A stretch of 64,000 nt of DNA from Anastrepha obliqua. Taxonomy: Eukaryota > Arthropoda > Insecta > Diptera > Tephritidae. Shown here piece by piece: positions 44,666 to 56,353 of this stretch. Where the stretch lies: NCBI RefSeq assembly GCF_027943255.1, contig NC_072896.1, positions 39,210,501 to 39,274,500 of the forward strand. The letters are read 5' to 3'. The notes beneath the pieces are model-generated. The model saw nothing but the letters and a program-made list of their open reading frames with translations. It searched no databases and had not been told where the DNA came from. The translations under genes and the position numbers were made by a program. How positions within the stretch are numbered: the first letter of the stretch is position 1; the number at the start of each line of letters is the position of its first letter.

Positions 44666-45789
44666 CTACTTCTGTATATTAAAACCACAGAATAGTACTA
44701 CAAGAATAGTATTCAAAGTTCTTTTACGCTTTCAAACCTCCAACTAATTTAAATTCATCTACAGCAGCTCCTTTGGAACTGCATCCTGGAGCTAAAAACT
44801 GCAATATATTAATTTAAATAAAATTCTCAGCAAAAGTTCAAATCAATTTCTCACAAGTCCATCGTTATTGCTAAACAATTTCGCAACTCAATTCAATTTT
44901 AAACTAGGACGCTACTAGGCATTTCATCCTTTAACCTTTGCAAACAATTTTTAATTTCAACCCATTGTGTTTGCACACAAACTCACATACCGGCACATAA
45001 ATACATTAGTCTGCCCTTTGTATTTGTTGTTGCAGTAACAACAAAAACAACTTTTTCTATCTCCAGAGACATGCCGCATGATATTTGCTCACGTAAGTAC
45101 GTATGTATGTATGTATATACCACTGCGTATGTATGTATGTACATAACCACATGCATACCTACTCGTACGTACATATGAGTATTACATACCTTGGCGTGCG
45201 TGTGTAGGTATGTGCATACGTATACGATTCAATTCGAACTTGAAAATCTGTCGAAGATAAAATGAATGATTGTCTGCAATTCCCTTCCATTTGATAGCAA
45301 CAAAAACAAAATAAAGCAAACGAGGTAAAACATGTAACCTGCTATACAAGGATCATTGATTGCATGATTGCGTAAATGAATTACTCTTTTGCAAACTGAA
45401 AATACTGAAAATATTCGGGGCAGCACAAGGGTTGGATAAGCTAAGGAAAAGGAAAAAATTGTTACAAATACAATAAATAAATCTTTTTAAATGTTGCTTC
45501 ATGTGTAGCATTTAAATTAAAATCATAGCAATGTTATCGTTCTCTAGACATGCAACTTTGTGTTCGTCGTAAATGTTAATCTTTAATTCGACATATTTTA
45601 TAACATTCAAGTAGTTATCAACGTAAGAAAACTCTCTGCCTTTTGATTGCTATTATGAACTATGCTCTAGCCGGGTATCACATTCCACTTCGCTGCCTCC
45701 ACAAGTTAGTTTTTAATGAACCATAGCGCACTGCGACCACTGATGTGGTCTATTGTGCTTGACCGAGAGTCTATTATTGAAGGCTTAAA
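44666..45789. other. Spacer with TATG/TACG microsatellites
   Basis: GTACGTATGTATGTATGTAT (45095) and repeats to 45180. No gene recognised. Confidence 0.4.
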
Positions 45790-47145
45790 ATTAATTTATT
45801 TTTTATTTATTTATTTTGTGTCCAGGCATCCGGTCGTTTCATGTTTATCAATAATGACGTTTCGTTGTGGTTGTATGTGGGCCATGGTAGGTGGGTAAGG
45901 TAGGTACAATGGCAAAAGTGCCACAGGCACACTTCAAGTAGCACTTACGTGCCGTTTTGATATCATAATGTGGGCTACCCCCTGTGCAAAGAAAAATTAT
46001 GGGAAGCGAAAACCTTCTACAGCCATCCAGTGCTGTTGATGTAGTGGAGGAGAGAAAAGAGATCTAGGCTCGAGTATTTTTTCAATTCATCCCCACAGCC
46101 GGACATTTGCAGAGAAAGTGTTCCACAATGAGTATAATTTATGAGCAGGCAATGCATACGAACAAAAGCAAAATTAACGGAATTATTTATTTTTGTGTGA
46201 ATTTGTTCTCGTTGAATGCATTGGAAAATTTGTCACAGAATTTGTGGCAAGACTAAGTACAATCCACAATTCGAAGGTATTTTGAGGACTTTTTTTTGAT
46301 TGTACCCAGTCGTGTGAATACAGATTGTGCGAGAACGTTATTCATGGTAGTACCCTCTCTTGCCAGTTCATCTGCTTTTTCGTTTCTTTCAATGATCCGA
46401 TATCCAGGGGCCCAGATTAAAGGAACTTTATAGTATAACATTCAAGGTGTTAAGGCTATTCCTAATTTGTTCCAGCAGTTTCGAGGTTGTTGTGGCCGAA
46501 TCCAGTGCCTGGATTGCAGTTTGGTTATCCGAAAGAATAGCCATGTTGCCCTTGAAAGAGAAATCTGCGATTAGTAACCTACAAGCTTCCCCAATGGCCA
46601 GTATTTCCGCCTGGAAGACACTGCCGGAATTAGGAAGGCGCACATACTTTTTAATTCTAAGTCTATGAGAGTACATACCTGCACCAACAATCCATTTGAG
46701 AGCCATCTGTATAGCCTGTAGTGTCGAAATTGCTTAGTGAAAATGCCTTACTCCATTCCGACTGAGATGGAAAGGGGGTGGCAAAATTCCATTTAAATGT
46801 TACTGTCGGGGAATGATTTAATCATTCCTCTCCGAGGTGTACTGAGTTTGTCACAATAATAAACCGGCATGACCATACGTTTTTTTCTTTCCAACGACTC
46901 GCTTCATTTAACCTAAATGCAGTCATTGTTGCCTTCTTCTTCTTGATATGTAGATCTATCGGAATAACGTGTGCCAGCGTATTAAGAGTCGCCCTCGAAC
47001 ATGATCTGATTGCACCGATCGTAATTGCAAAGGCTGATCTAAGTATATTTACGCAAGCATACGTTCGCAGGCTTACATGGCAATTTCTGCTTTTCTTACC
47101 CGTTTTACATTGTTTATGCACGAAGAAACCTCCGCGGAACATTAA
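45790..47145 (-). pseudogene. LINE ORF2 3' part: RT thumb, RNase H and tail
   Basis: On the minus strand ACVNILRSAFAITIGAIRSC and MTAFRLNEASRW (end of RT) lead into the RNase H domain. YTDGSQM (first Asp) is followed by VFQAEILAIGEACRLL (Glu), MAILSDNQTAIQALDSAT (second Asp), LIWAPGYRIIERNEKADELA (final motif) and then further decayed residues. All four acidic positions are readable, though the frame shifts at least twice. The tail near 46100 and 45830 (GGTCGTTTCATGTTTATCAA) recurs at 58965, so 58628-59518 is another copy of this family. Confidence 0.7.
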
Positions 47146-47420
47146 AATTTATTCTTTCCAAAAGTGACTGACAGTCACAGACTCCTTGGATAATGCAAAA
47201 AATAAAAGTTAAAGATAATATTGACCTTCTTTGGCCGAGCGGTTTCAAATTGAGCAGCACTAAACCGGCACTATACGAAGGTACAGGATCCGAGAAACTC
47301 AATGAACATAAGACAAGTATGAGAAAAACCTTCCTCATGCGCTCTATCCTATCAATGTGGAACTGGTGAAAAGGAACAAAAGAAATGTAAATCAGATCGG
47401 AAAATTCAGTACTGTTACGT
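47146..47420 (-). pseudogene. Jockey-like RT C-terminal fragment
   Basis: Minus-strand frame: FHQFHIDRIERMRKVFLIL, DPVPSYSAGLVLLNLKPL, QRRSILSLTFIFCIIQG and LLERINFNVPRRFLRA. This is the same thumb-end signature as 22700, from a LINE without RNase H. It is fused to the neighbouring RNase H LINE at about 47145. Confidence 0.6.
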
Positions 47421-47453
47421 CGCACAAAACCAAGCCTAGAATATGACCTTGAA

Positions 47454-47765
47454 ATGGATTTTGGAAATGGAATGGAGGATTGTAAGTTACCTCCAAAGAA
47501 GTTTAGAAAACTCATAACCCTTCCCAAGGATAAACTGAGAATGAGCCCGGGCATTCTCACAGGCCATTGCAGATTGCGCAGTCATCTATACAGTATTGGT
47601 GTATGGTCCACTGACTCCTGTCGTTTCTGCGACCAATCCTCGACACCAATACACCTTCCCCTTGTGTGTAGCACTATGGTGCGGAGAAGATTGAGACATG
47701 TCCGGGCCGATTGCAGCCAGAAGAAAGACACATTCGTTCAGTTTAAACCAGCTCTATCTTAAGTG
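47454..47765 (+). pseudogene. LINE ORF2 C-terminal knuckle fragment
   Basis: The 102-codon frame has ILTGHCRLRSHLYSIGVW, DSCRFCDQSSTPIHLPLVCS and MVRRRLRHVRADCS. LTGHC..L..HL..IG followed by C..C.......H....C is the standard end of RNase H-bearing LINE ORF2s. It opposes the fragment at 47146-47420. Confidence 0.65.
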
Positions 47766-47939
47766 TAATAAGGGAACTGAGTTTAGATGAGGTACATTCG
47801 ATGAGTAATGGACACAAAAGACCATGAGATCGAAGTGCAAACCTCAAACATAATCTAATATAATCTACCTCCAGAGAAACTGTACCGAGTTTTTAATAAA
47901 TTTCCTTATAAATTGCTAATAAATTATGTACTTATCCAA

Positions 47940-48830
47940 AAATAGAATGCATCTAGTTCAGATTGACCACTTTCTCAGGCTTTTTGTTCCGTGTTACCAA
48001 TGTAAAATATTTGGAGCCACTCCATCTAGGTAAGTAAGGCTTTCTCTTGCTAGAGTTGCACATTCGTAGAAGATGTGCTCTGGTGCTTAATCGCCCAGTC
48101 CGCAAAAATAGCAGATGGCAATTTCTACTATTATTAGTTTCCTGAAATAATGGCGAAGACTTCAATGTCCCGTATTGTATCAACTGAGAGTTAGTAAGTC
48201 CTTTCTACCCTCTTGATGCTCTTCCAGACTCTTTTGTGCTGGACTATCCATATAGTGTCGTGTGAATTCCCTGTCCTCCAAGTCTTTTATACATTTCTAT
48301 ACATGGGATTTCGTGAGTCTACAAAAGGGAAGGGTTATGGTCGATAGAATTTTGAAATAGCTCCTAAATTTCGCTACTGAGTCAGCAAGCCCATCGCTAT
48401 CATGACCTGTTACCCAGCTCAGCAAGGCGGTGGCTTATCTCTTACGATATTGCTGACAATTAAGTCTTTTCTAATGAGCCGCAACGCATATAAGGACGCC
48501 GGGGTACAGAAGTGCTTCGATGTAGTATCTCGTCCAACGTATTCTCTGCAGCGAATTTCAATTTCATGAATATCCGCTTGAAAAACTGTGAGATAATCTG
48601 CCATTGGTATCGATCATTTAAATTTCGATCCACAGACATCCGCTCCATAAGTAAGTATAGCATTGAATATAGCTGAACTTTAATATTCTTGTGAAGTCCT
48701 TCAACTTATCACTCACGGTATTCTCCGTTGCTCATAAATTTTTCGTAGAGTCTTATCCTGAAACACTCTAAGGGTCCCCTCTTTAGATATAGTCATCGTC
48801 TACGTTTCTTGCACATAGAATATAATGAGT
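47940..48830 (-). pseudogene. Decayed LINE ORF2 fragments
   Basis: Minus-strand frames include EGTLRVFQDKTLRKIYE (RT end, near 48750), SWVTGHDSDGLADSVAKF (eroded RNase H final motif, near 48400) and APEHIFYECATLARESLTYL (knuckle, near 48080). The order fits one 5'-truncated insertion, but many stops separate the pieces. Confidence 0.45.
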
Positions 48831-49289
48831 ATGACGAGAGGATTAGTAAGTGTAGTTTTGCTTCGTCGAGAGGGAGCTTTTAATTAAAATTGGTAGAATT
48901 GGAGTATTAGAGATTGCCATGAGCGCAGTTTACATCCCATTTGAACAAGAAAATTAGCGCTGAAGCCTTTAAATACGGTATACAATGACGTCGTTGCGGA
49001 CATGATAATACGGACAAGGAGGTGGAATAATCTAGCCTCTTGCAAAATCAAGAAAATCATGTGTAAAAAGAATTCAGATAAATACATCAGATTCGTACTA
49101 GACACAGACTTATTACAAGAAGTCTACTATAGAGAAATTTAAATATCCAGCTCGCTCTGATATCATTAAGCACTAATAAGTCTATGTGCCAGGCCAATCT
49201 AGCCTAACCTAACATAACCTTGACATTAGTAAAAGTTACGACGTCTTCAGTAAATCTACCTCAGCACGTGCTTTCGATTTTTTTACCAT
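48831..49289. other. Spacer, nothing recognised
   Basis: No motif, repeat end or open frame with features. Confidence 0.4.
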
Positions 49290-49795
49290 TTTAGAAATAT
49301 ATTTGAATTTGTTTGCATCAAATTCTGAGTTAAGAATAGATTCAAAAGTGCGAAAACCTTACAAATGTTTGAAAACTCTATCGGTAATGATACTCTAAGA
49401 AAAAAGGCCGACAGTCGTTTACGAGTGGCATGAACGCTTAAGAAGTGATCGTGAGTCCATAGAGGATGGCGAAGGTAGTGGTAGCCCATCAACATCGAAA
49501 ACTGATAAACTAAAAGTTGATCGACAAATCAATAATAAACATCATAGAGCTGACAAAGAGTTTAAACACTGCGTATGAAGTGTCATTCCAGTTAATAATT
49601 TGCGCCCAGCTGCTGCAAAGTTGGACCTGAATTTCATGCAAAAAATAGAGCGCGGTGATATAGCCAAATACATGGTTTTCAAGGCTCTCAATCCGAGCCA
49701 ACATTCATCAAAAGCATAATTACTAGAAAAGATACGTTTGCTTATAAATACCATACGCAATCCAGACATCAGGCGAATGAGTGAAGAGCTACAAA
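49290..49795 (+). pseudogene. Degraded mariner transposase N-terminal half
   Basis: A frame reads VVYEWHERLRSDRESIEDGE and GSGSPSTSKTDKL, the end of the first HTH and the SGRPSTS block of DD34D mariners. Further residues NNLRPAAAKLDLNFMQK and IAKYMVFKALNPSQHSS fit the stretch before the first Asp, which is not reached. The piece is joined to a LINE at 49800. Confidence 0.5.
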
Positions 49796-49799
49796 TGAA

Positions 49800-50670
49800 C
49801 TAAGACGGCTCTGGGATCTACGTGGAATCCAGCGGGACAAAACTGCACTTTGCTCTTGGAATGCATGCATCTGGATTTCAAGCGGAGGTGTATGCAGTTC
49901 AAGAAACGATGAACTTTGTTGTGGAAAACCGATGGAGAGGCAGATCTATATGTGTCTGCAGCGACAGCCAAGCTGCGCTGATTGGCCTTAGACAGCCTCC
50001 CAACCACATCAGGGGTAGTCAAGTCCTGTAAATCCAGTCTGAACTATGTCGGCAGACATAAGGGCCTGATACTAACGCGGGTCCCGGGACACGTGGGTAT
50101 CGCGGGTAACGAGACCTCTGACTCCTTAGCTAAGATGGCCTCTGAGGCCAACTTCTTTGGCCCAGAGCCTGTTTTGCTACTCCCTTCTGGGGCCATCACA
50201 GTCACGGTTAGCAAATGGATAACTACCACCCACAAGCGAGCTTGGCAGGCTGAGAGAGGCTGCGGATGGACTAAACTGATGTTACCTGTCATGTCCGATC
50301 GACTGTCGCAAACCCTTCTGCCATTAAGCAGAGGGGAGTGCAAACGGCTGGTTGGACTGATGATGAGCCACTTTCTGTGGAAAGGTTGGGCATCTCAGAC
50401 AATGTACTCTCCTCAGCTTGTGAAGAGGAGGATGAGACGGCGGACCAGTTCCTGTGCGCCTGCCCCGCTTTCGCTAGAAGCAGTTTTGAGGTATTTGGCA
50501 CTGATGTGTTAAGAGGGGACCACCTTGGCTCCTTGGCACCACAAGATCTTCTCAGATTTCTTCGGAGATCGGGTAGATTTAAAGAAAATTAAAAGGGAAT
50601 CCAAGTGTAGTACTATGGACTTAATTCATGTCTGAGTGCTGCACTTGCTAGTTGTCCCGACAAAAAACAA
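49800..50670 (+). pseudogene. LINE ORF2 3' part with RNase H domain
   Basis: DGSGIYVESSGT (first Asp), SGFQAEVYAVQETMNFVV (Glu), SICVCSDSQAALIGLR (second Asp), a frameshift near 50005, then ILTRVPGHVGIAGNETSDSL (final motif). The connecting region FFGPEPVLLLPSGA and WITTTHKRAWQAERGCGW follows, then the C-terminal knuckle CEEEDETADQFLCACPAFAR and LLRFLRRSGRFKEN. Three frames are used, so at least two frameshifts exist. The 3' UTR ends in an A-rich tail at about 50660-50673. Confidence 0.75.
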
Positions 50671-50689
50671 AAAAAGGTCAGTCAGTTAC

Positions 50690-50890
50690 TAAAGACTATT
50701 ATTTCAGTGTTATAAGGCATTTACATGAAGCATTTCGCCGAAAAAACGGATTTGTGGGAAAACAACTCGTGGATTTTGCACCGCCATAAGCACCGTCGTA
50801 GAGTGCCATCATTATCCGAGAATTTTCGACTAAAAATAAAACGAATACCATCCAACAGCCGTCGAATTCACCTAACAGACGAGAGGATAT
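50690..50890 (+). pseudogene. Small mariner scrap
   Basis: Readable residues YYFSVIRHLHEAFRRKN and, in other frames, TDLWENNSWILHRHK and IIREFSTKNKTNTIQQPSN match the region around the second Asp of a DD34D mariner. The Asp codon itself is replaced. There are several frameshifts within 200 bp. Confidence 0.45.
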
Positions 50891-51054
50891 CTCGAAAACA
50901 GAGTAACAGAAATGTTTCCCGAGCTGGATCTAACGCTTGTGTAGGTGCGTTGCAGTTGATGGGAAGTACTGTGAAGGCGAATTTTCTGAATATATTATAT
51001 TCCGGGAATTTTTTATTCAAGGTGGTATTCTGCAACTAGACGGCAATTTGGCCA

Positions 51055-51150
51055 CAACTTCCGAATGGCGGCGAATGGCAAGCAGAAGAAACAATTGGCG
51101 CTCTATGTTGAACTAAGCCAAAATTCACTACCCCAATAAAGAAGAAGAAA
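51055..51150 (+). mobile_element. RTE-like LINE 3' tip
   Basis: WRRMASRRNNWRSMLN followed by a stop and AKIHYPN corresponds to the ORF end of the RTE-like copies at 8555 and 52760. CCCCAATAAAGAAGAAGAAA gives the same short 3' UTR and (AAG)n tail. It lies about 300 bp beyond the stop of the zinc-finger gene. Confidence 0.6.
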
Positions 51151-51431
51151 ATTCAATTATTTAAGAGTGAGTTTTATCTTTCACATAATTTAATAACTTA
51201 TAAGGTATCCAAGGACATAGCACTTTATATAAAATATATATTAATGATTTACAAATTATATGAAAGTACTTTGAGTTTCAAAAGTTTGTTTGTATAATTA
51301 TTTTAGATTAAATCACAAATATACGCGTATATAAATCCTACCTAAAAATGTAATAAAAAAAAGTTAATAAAAGTAAATTCTCTTCTTCATTTCAAGCAAA
51401 CCAACAAATTAATTAACTGCCCTCGCTGCAA

Positions 51432-52042
51432 TTAAAATGGTCGTAGTGTACCCATTAACGGTTGTTGCGCAGGCGGAAATGGCAAAAGTGGCTGCTGTGC
51501 GGCAACGCTGTGGCTGCCGGATGTGGTACCGCTAGGCAGTGTGGCGACGCCTGCAGCTGACACTGCAGACAACATTCGCATACTAGCCGACAGGGCCGTT
51601 GACAAATTAGGAATGTGTGGCGATGCCGTTGTGTTGGCCACCGCCGCAGCAGCCGCCGCCGCCGCTGCCGCTGAAGACAAAGCAGCTGCAGCTGTTGTTG
51701 CACTACTTGTTCCAGTTCCAGTAACGATTGGCGGTATGCTGAGACGCGACACAATTGGTGTTAATGATGCCGCACTGGTGGAAGGCAATGCCATTGCGGC
51801 TGATGAGACTGTATTTGATGCGTTGCTTGTTGACGACGCAACCGGATAGGGTAATTGCAGTGGACGATATTGGCATTTCTTGGCATGCGTGCGCATGTTG
51901 CTGGACTGAGTGAAGGCCTGATTGCAGTTGAGATGTGGGCAAATGTATGGCTTGCAGCCAGTGTGGTAGTTCAAATGAGTCTTAAGGTGATGTTTCTTGG
52001 TGAATGCCTTCGGACAAATGGGACAGTTGAATGGTTTGATGC
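51432..52042 (-). CDS. C2H2 zinc-finger protein, last coding exon
   Basis: Host gene, minus strand. The exon starts after a TTTGCAG acceptor (52043-52049) and completes a Gly codon with the upstream exon. It encodes two further fingers: FNCPICPKAFTKKHHLKTH, and YICPHLNCNQAFTQSSNMRT ending in H-x3-C. A basic stretch KKCQYRP is followed by about 135 residues rich in Ala, Ser and Thr, with an uninterrupted Ala run near 51640-51670 and Gln/Pro motifs (AAQQPLLPFPPAQQP). It stops TAA at 51432 after LRPF. Nuclear DNA-binding transcription factor by family. The specific gene is not recognised. Clean coding, splice signals and GC-rich codon use set it apart from the surrounding transposon debris. Confidence 0.88.
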
Positions 52043-52115
52043 CTGCAAAGATACAAAGATATTTAGCAATTAATAAATGAAATGGGAACAAATCGTGCCC
52101 TCTTTGCCAACCCAC
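52043..52115 (-). other. 73-bp intron of the zinc-finger gene
   Basis: Donor GTGGGT at 52115-52110 and acceptor TTTGCAG at 52049-52043 on the minus strand. It is phase 1 and of the short size class usual in flies. The translated frame through the intron (LAKRARF...) reaches a stop, confirming that splicing is needed. Confidence 0.85.
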
Positions 52116-52560
52116 CTGAGTGAAGTCTATGATGCAGCGTCATGTTGCTACGATCTGCGAAAGATTTACCGCACACGGAGCACTGGTAGGGCTTCTCGCC
52201 GCTGTGGGTGCGCATGTGCTGTTTGAGTAGCATTTTTCGCGAAAAGCGTTTGCCGCATTCGGCGCACTTGTGCGGCTTAACTCCCGTGTGTATGCGTACG
52301 TGCATATTGAATGCCACGCGCTGGTTGAACGATTTGGGACAGTAGGGGCATTCGTACTCCTTTTTGTTGCGATGGATCTTCATGTGACTGCTGAGATAAC
52401 CCTTGTCGTTGAATGTTTTGCCGCATTCCGGACATTCAGCGGCGAATTCTTTGGTGCCGCGGTGCACGGAGAGATGATATTTGTAGTTGCGCAGCTGAGA
52501 GAAACCTTTGCCGCAGTCGGTACATTCGTAGCGTGGCGACTTGTGGGTCTTTTCGTGTGC
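52116..52560 (-). CDS. C2H2 zinc-finger protein, penultimate coding exon
   Basis: Begins after a TTTCAG acceptor (52561-52566). It encodes AHEKTHKSPR and then five fingers: YECTDCGKGFSQLRNYKYH, AECPECGKTFNDKGYLSSH, YECPYCPKSFNQRVAFNMH, HKCAECGKRFSRKMLLKQH and YQCSVCGKSFADRSNMTLHH. The linkers are partly canonical (HTGVKPHK, HSGEKPYQ). The leading AHEKTHK is the tail of yet another finger, so earlier exons exist. They are not found in the 11 kb upstream within the window, implying a long intron containing RTE, Tc1 and maT insertions or exons beyond the edge. The open frame's ATG at 52467 is internal and not the start. Confidence 0.9.
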
Positions 52561-52759
52561 CTGAAACAGAATTCGAGTTGTAAAATTATTGGGGAAATTA
52601 TTGAAAAATTAAAAAAAAATTCTATCTTAACATAATACTAAGTTCTTGACTTGAAAAGGAATGAAAAATATCACGAAAAAGGAGGATAAGTATTTTTGAT
52701 GGTATTGAAAGACCAAAACTGCTCAAGAATATCGGTATTTTCAAGTATAGGCAGTGAGG

Positions 52760-54104
52760 CTTGCCTGCCGATTGGAATTTAAGTGTGCTCTGCCCAATCC
52801 ATAAAAAGGGTGATCCTGCAATCTGTGCTAATTACTGCGGGATTAGTCTTCTAAATATCGCCTATAAGGTTCTAGCGAGAGTATTGTGTGAAAGGCTGAA
52901 GCCCACCGTCAACCAACTGATTGGACCTTATCAGTGTCGCTTTAGACCTGGAAAGTCTACCATCGACCAAATATTCACAATATTGGAAAAGACCCATGAA
53001 AGGAGAATCGACACACACCATCTTTTCATTGACTTCAAAGCTGCATTCGACAGTACGAAGAGGAGTTATCTGTATGCCGCGATATCTGAATTCGGTATCC
53101 CCCCCAAAAAAAATACGGCTATGCAAGCGTGTGTTGACGTTGCTCAACACCAGCAGCGCCATCAGAATTGGGAAGGACCCCTCCGAGCCGTTTGATACCA
53201 AACGAGGTTTCAGACAGGGTGACTCACTGTCGAGTGACTTCTTTAACCTGATGTTGGAGAGCATCGTACGAGCCGCAGAACTTAATCGCTCAGGCACAAT
53301 TTTCTATAAGAGCGTACAATTGTTGGCGTATACCTAGGATATTGACATCATCGGCCTTAACAACCGCGCTGTTAGTTCTGCTTTCTCCAAACTGGATAAA
53401 GAGGCAAAGCGAATGAGTCTGGTGGTGAACGAGGACAAAACGAAGTACGTCCTTTCATCAAACAAACAGTCGGCGCACTTGCGTATCGGCACCCACGTCA
53501 CTGTTGACAGTTATAATTTTGAGGTTGTAAAGGGCTTCATATACTTAGGAACCAGCCTTAACACCGATAACAATTTCACCCATGAAATCCAATGTAGAAT
53601 CTCTTTTGCCAACAAGTGCTATTTTGGACTAAGTAGGCAATTTAGTAGTAAAGTTCTCTCTCGACGAACAAAATTAACACTCTACAAGACTCTCATCATG
53701 CCCGTCCTAACGTATGGCGCAGAAGCGTGGACGATGACAACATCCGATGAAACGACGCTTGGAGTGTTTGAGAGAAAGATTCTGCGCAAGATTTTTGGAC
53801 CTTTGCACGTTGGCAACGGCGAATATCGCAGGCGATTGAACGACGAGCGGTATGAGCTTTACGACGACATAGACATTATTAGAGGACTTTACTACTCAAT
53901 TGCTTAGTCCAAAGTGATCGTAGTCGCTGGATCTGGCGTAGTTGGCTGGGTCATGTCCTCCAAATGGATACAAACGCTCCGGCTCTTGGCTTCACTTAGT
54001 GTGTTCAATTGGCGCCGGTTAGCACGAGAAAGAAACGACTGGTGCGCTTTGTTGAACTCGGCCAAAATCACGTAAGCGGTTATCGCGCCAATTAAGAAGA
54101 AGAA
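52760..54104 (+). pseudogene. RTE-like LINE, RT domain to 3' end
   Basis: A 1.3-kb 5'-truncated copy. ADWNLSVLCPIHKKGDPAI and NYCGISLLNIAYKVLARVLC open the fingers/palm, with [19 protein letters not shown] and [11 protein letters not shown] (motif A Asp present). A frameshift near 53120 leads to GFRQGDSLSSDFFNLMLESI. The active-site YADD is YT-stop-D at 53326-53337. DIDIIG and EAKRMSLVVNEDKTKYVLSS follow, then the thumb and end region shared with 8555-9260. A roughly 100-bp deletion or shift occurs near 53880. The 3' end ATCGCGCCAATTAAGAAGAA closes with (AAG)n at 54092-54104. It lies upstream of the zinc-finger exon, in its presumed intron, in opposite orientation. Confidence 0.82.
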
Positions 54105-54723
54105 GTGCTGGGATTAGTGGATATGAGTCAGGAAATAATTTATTATATTTAAATGTGGAAAGATATGCTGTTAAATATTAAAATCTTTTCCCTTTTTGAT
54201 TTGCAAAAAATCAGTATTAGTTTGCGAGATTATTTACAATTTTTGCTTGAAAAGTGACGCTTTCTTCGGCAGATCTTAGGTGTAATAAAAGTAAATATAT
54301 CGCCATAAGAAGTCGCAATGTGGTTTGCCATCCTTAGGAGCATATTTTAAATATAATAATCATAAATTTTCAAAAATATTCCAAGAAAAAAAAATCCATT
54401 ATTTTCTGGGCTGATGGCTGTATTAATCGATATCTCGTAAAGCATCGGTGAAACAAACTTTATGTTCGTTGGCAAGGTGGCATTTCAAACTAAAAAAGTT
54501 CTTTTGCTATTTTCTGTTTATTGCGTTCAGTCGTGAGCTACAGGGTGCTAACAATGGAAGTCAACAGAGAGACACTAAAGGTACATTTTACAGTTTTTTC
54601 TTTGATGACGACGAAAATGCAAGACATTTAAATGTTTGAGCGTCTAGTCTCGGGTCGTGTCTGTCTATAAGCAGTGCGCAGTAAATATAAAAGAACATGC
54701 ATATGCACATATGTACGCATATA
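54105..54723. other. Spacer, nothing recognised
   Basis: No motif; a 63-codon frame at 54448 has no features. Confidence 0.4.
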
Positions 54724-55394
54724 CAGTATTGTGCAAAAGTTTCAAGTTTGCAAAAAACTAAAGTTGAATTCAAAAATAAAATGAATACCAAAATGCGGAA
54801 GTAAAAAGAGTAGAAAGAGGCAATGACGAAAGCAATTTGATTATAATATTGTGGAAAGAAGGCCAAAATATCGGCAAATTGGAAGAACAACAGGTAGAGC
54901 ATGGGCATGAATTTGAACAGTAATTCCAGACTACAAAAATGCCAGAATTATAACTTCAAGGGCAGGCCAAGAGTAGGGCGTCTTTGTAAAATAGCAGAAA
55001 GGGAAAACGTAGTTTTAACGGGCTTGTGAAGAAAAATGCAAAGATAACAGCTTCAAAAGCGAAAGATGAAATGGGTTTTAAATATATTAGTGTTTCAACT
55101 GCAGAAATAGTCTTAAGAAAAGCTGATTATCCTTGAAAACTTGCTAGAGAGAAGCCAGTTATTTCTCTAATAAAAAGGCAAAAATGCATTGCTTTGGCAA
55201 ATGAGCATTTACACAACACTCCAGAATTTTGGAAAAGGGCTATTTTTTCGGATGAAACCAAATATTGCATTTTTGGTATCAGAAGAAGAAAAATTGTGTG
55301 GAGAAAATATAGTACAGCGCTGAATAAAAAGATGTATTAGCAAAAAAAAAATATTATCAGTTCAACAATTGCATATATGGATATTTTAAAACGA

Positions 55395-56200
55395 CTAACA
55401 GAGGCATATCCTGGGGTATGTGTGGCCACCTGGAGGCTTCAGACTATGCTCACGACATATGTCTGCTGTCGCATAAATATTCGCACATATCAGCAAAACT
55501 TCATGCGGTGAGCGAGGCCGCAGCACAAAGTGGACTAAAAATCAATATCGCGAAGACTAAAGTTATGCGCATCAACACCAGTGAATCGCACGCTCTTCAG
55601 ATTGCCGGCACACCCCTGGAAGATGTAGATGAATTCTGCTACCTGGGGAGCATTATCTCCAAAACCGGCGGGTCAGCAGCTGACATACCTAACCGTATAT
55701 CCAAGGGATGCGCTGCATTTGGCATGCTGGATAAGGTGTGGAGAGCGTCTCACATCTCCAGGCATACCAAAGTGATTTTCAATGCCAACGTGAAATTGTG
55801 TTGTATGGGTGTGAAACTTGGAACATATCGGCATGTATGTACTACAGTCGCTCCAAGCCTTTCTTAATCTTTGCCTACGCAAGATTATGCGCACATATTG
55901 GCCCCAGGTTATTAGTAACGCTGATCTCTGGATCGTGACCAAGCAAACACCCGTCCACATAGAAATTCAACGCCGTAAGTGGAAATGGATCGGTCACACG
56001 TTGAGAAACAAGAACAGCACTGGATTTGAACCCCCAAGGCAGCCGCAGACGTGGGAGACCAGCCAATACGTGGAGGCGTCAGGTCGACGCAGAGGCAAGA
56101 ATGTTTGCCTTAGATACAATTAATTATAATTTGTTTATTGAGGCCCTATGCTCCATCTAGGAGCTTCGGGGGAAAAAATATATATATATTTTAAAACAAA
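55395..56200 (+). pseudogene. RTE-like LINE fragment inserted in the Tc1 relic
   Basis: The 149-codon frame opens at the RT active site as DYAHDICLLSHKYSHISAKL, with His for the first Asp of YADD. It continues LKINIAKTKVMRINT, FCYLGSIISKTGGSAADI and RISKGCAAFGMLDKVWRAS. Frameshifts lead to LLYGCETWNIS-type residues, LNLCLRKIMRTYW, RRKWKWIGHTLRNKN and NPQGSRRRGRPANTWRR. The 3' end GAGGCCCTATGCTCCATC and an (AT)n-rich tail to about 56190 resemble RTE 3' ends. It is a different family from the copy at 52760. Confidence 0.75.
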
Positions 56201-56353
56201 ATTTAAAGCAAATCGTTGAGATGCTGGGGTTATGACTTGAATACTGCTTTCAACAAGGCAATGACCCCAAGCATATAGCTCATATAGTAAAATTATGGCT
56301 TCTCAATAATCTCCCCACGCTTTTGTCAGTACCTCCAAAAACCATCGGATATA

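Noticed and set aside
47225..47290. GGCCGAGCGGTTTCAAATTG looked like a tRNA-Ser/Leu A box
   Set aside because: No B box follows, and the reverse strand encodes recognisable LINE RT residues (PSYSAGLVLLNLKPL), so the word is coincidental.
51523..51849. 108-codon plus-strand ORF rich in Ala
   Set aside because: It is the antisense of the Ala/Ser/Thr-rich tail of the zinc-finger exon.
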